NCBI GenBank assembly: GCA_934725105.1
Contig: CAKVBD010000059.1
Span: forward strand, 1 to 5,379
Origin: an uncultured Bulleidia sp.
Lineage (GTDB): Bacteria > Bacillota_I > Bacilli_A > Erysipelotrichales > Erysipelotrichaceae
Direction of reading: 5' to 3'
DNA: 5,379 bases
Shown: in pieces, positions 5,305 through 5,379 of the stretch
Position numbering within the stretch: position 1 is the first letter of the stretch
How the letters are laid out: each line of letters opens with the position of its first letter
Notes under the pieces: generated by a model
What the model was told of the DNA's origin: nothing
What the model saw: the letters and a program-made list of their open reading frames with translations, nothing else
The model's database searches: none
Position numbers and translations under genes: made by a program

Positions 5305-5379
5305 ATCTTATAAGAAATTCAATGCGTTTGTGATAATGAAAAATTAGAAGAAATGATAAAAATATGTATCTGATAGATG

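Noticed and set aside
5305..5379. Possible start of another gene after the kinase terminator
   Set aside because: The ATGs here run quickly into stops, and no ribosome site, promoter or recognisable peptide is present.

Overview
The window is AT-rich DNA with Firmicutes-type signals: Shine-Dalgarno sites, short hairpin plus T-run terminators, and an extended -10 promoter of Gram-positive form. The style of the hybrid histidine kinase and of the transposon proteins suggests a gut Firmicute of the Erysipelotrichales/Clostridia kind. That assignment is inference from protein style, because no rRNA or other marker gene is present.

Region 1 (1-1760) is mobile-element territory. A truncated minus-strand ORF at the left edge looks like the N-terminus of a DDE-type transposase. 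Directly beside it lies a stand-alone IS200/IS605-type element of the tnpB-only (IS1341-like) kind. It has a subterminal hairpin near its left end, an extended -10 promoter placed so that tnpB mRNA would begin at or beside its ATG (leaderless), and a tnpB gene broken by one in-frame amber codon. Its right end is highly structured and fits an omega (re)RNA ending in a hairpin. The catalytic residues and zinc-finger cysteines of TnpB are all still encoded, so the damage looks recent.

Region 2 (1761-2862): after about 75 bp in which I see no gene, a bidirectional terminator overlaps the stop codon of a minus-strand AEC (auxin efflux carrier) family permease. An upstream intergenic stretch of about 90 bp separates this gene from a divergent pseudogene.

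Region 3 (2863-3075) is a relic of an NAD(P)H-dependent FMN reductase/flavodoxin-fold gene. Its start codon is gone and its middle is deleted, so a short N-terminal piece is joined out of frame to the authentic C-terminus. Its terminator is still in place.

Region 4 (3076-5304) is a single-gene unit: a candidate promoter with a perfect 12-bp palindrome at the predicted transcription start, a 685-residue membrane-bound hybrid histidine kinase (TM - CHASE-like sensor - TM - HisKA - HATPase_c - REC), and a strong terminator. No HPt protein or DNA-binding response regulator is encoded nearby, so its phosphorelay partners must lie elsewhere. The last 75 bp (5305-5379) show no feature I can support.

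The genes do not form one pathway. The window reads as a degraded, transposon-visited stretch between two intact membrane-protein genes. The least ordinary signals are the amber-interrupted TnpB with an apparently intact guide-RNA end, and the leaderless arrangement of its promoter. I did not find convincing evidence of a wholly new system.
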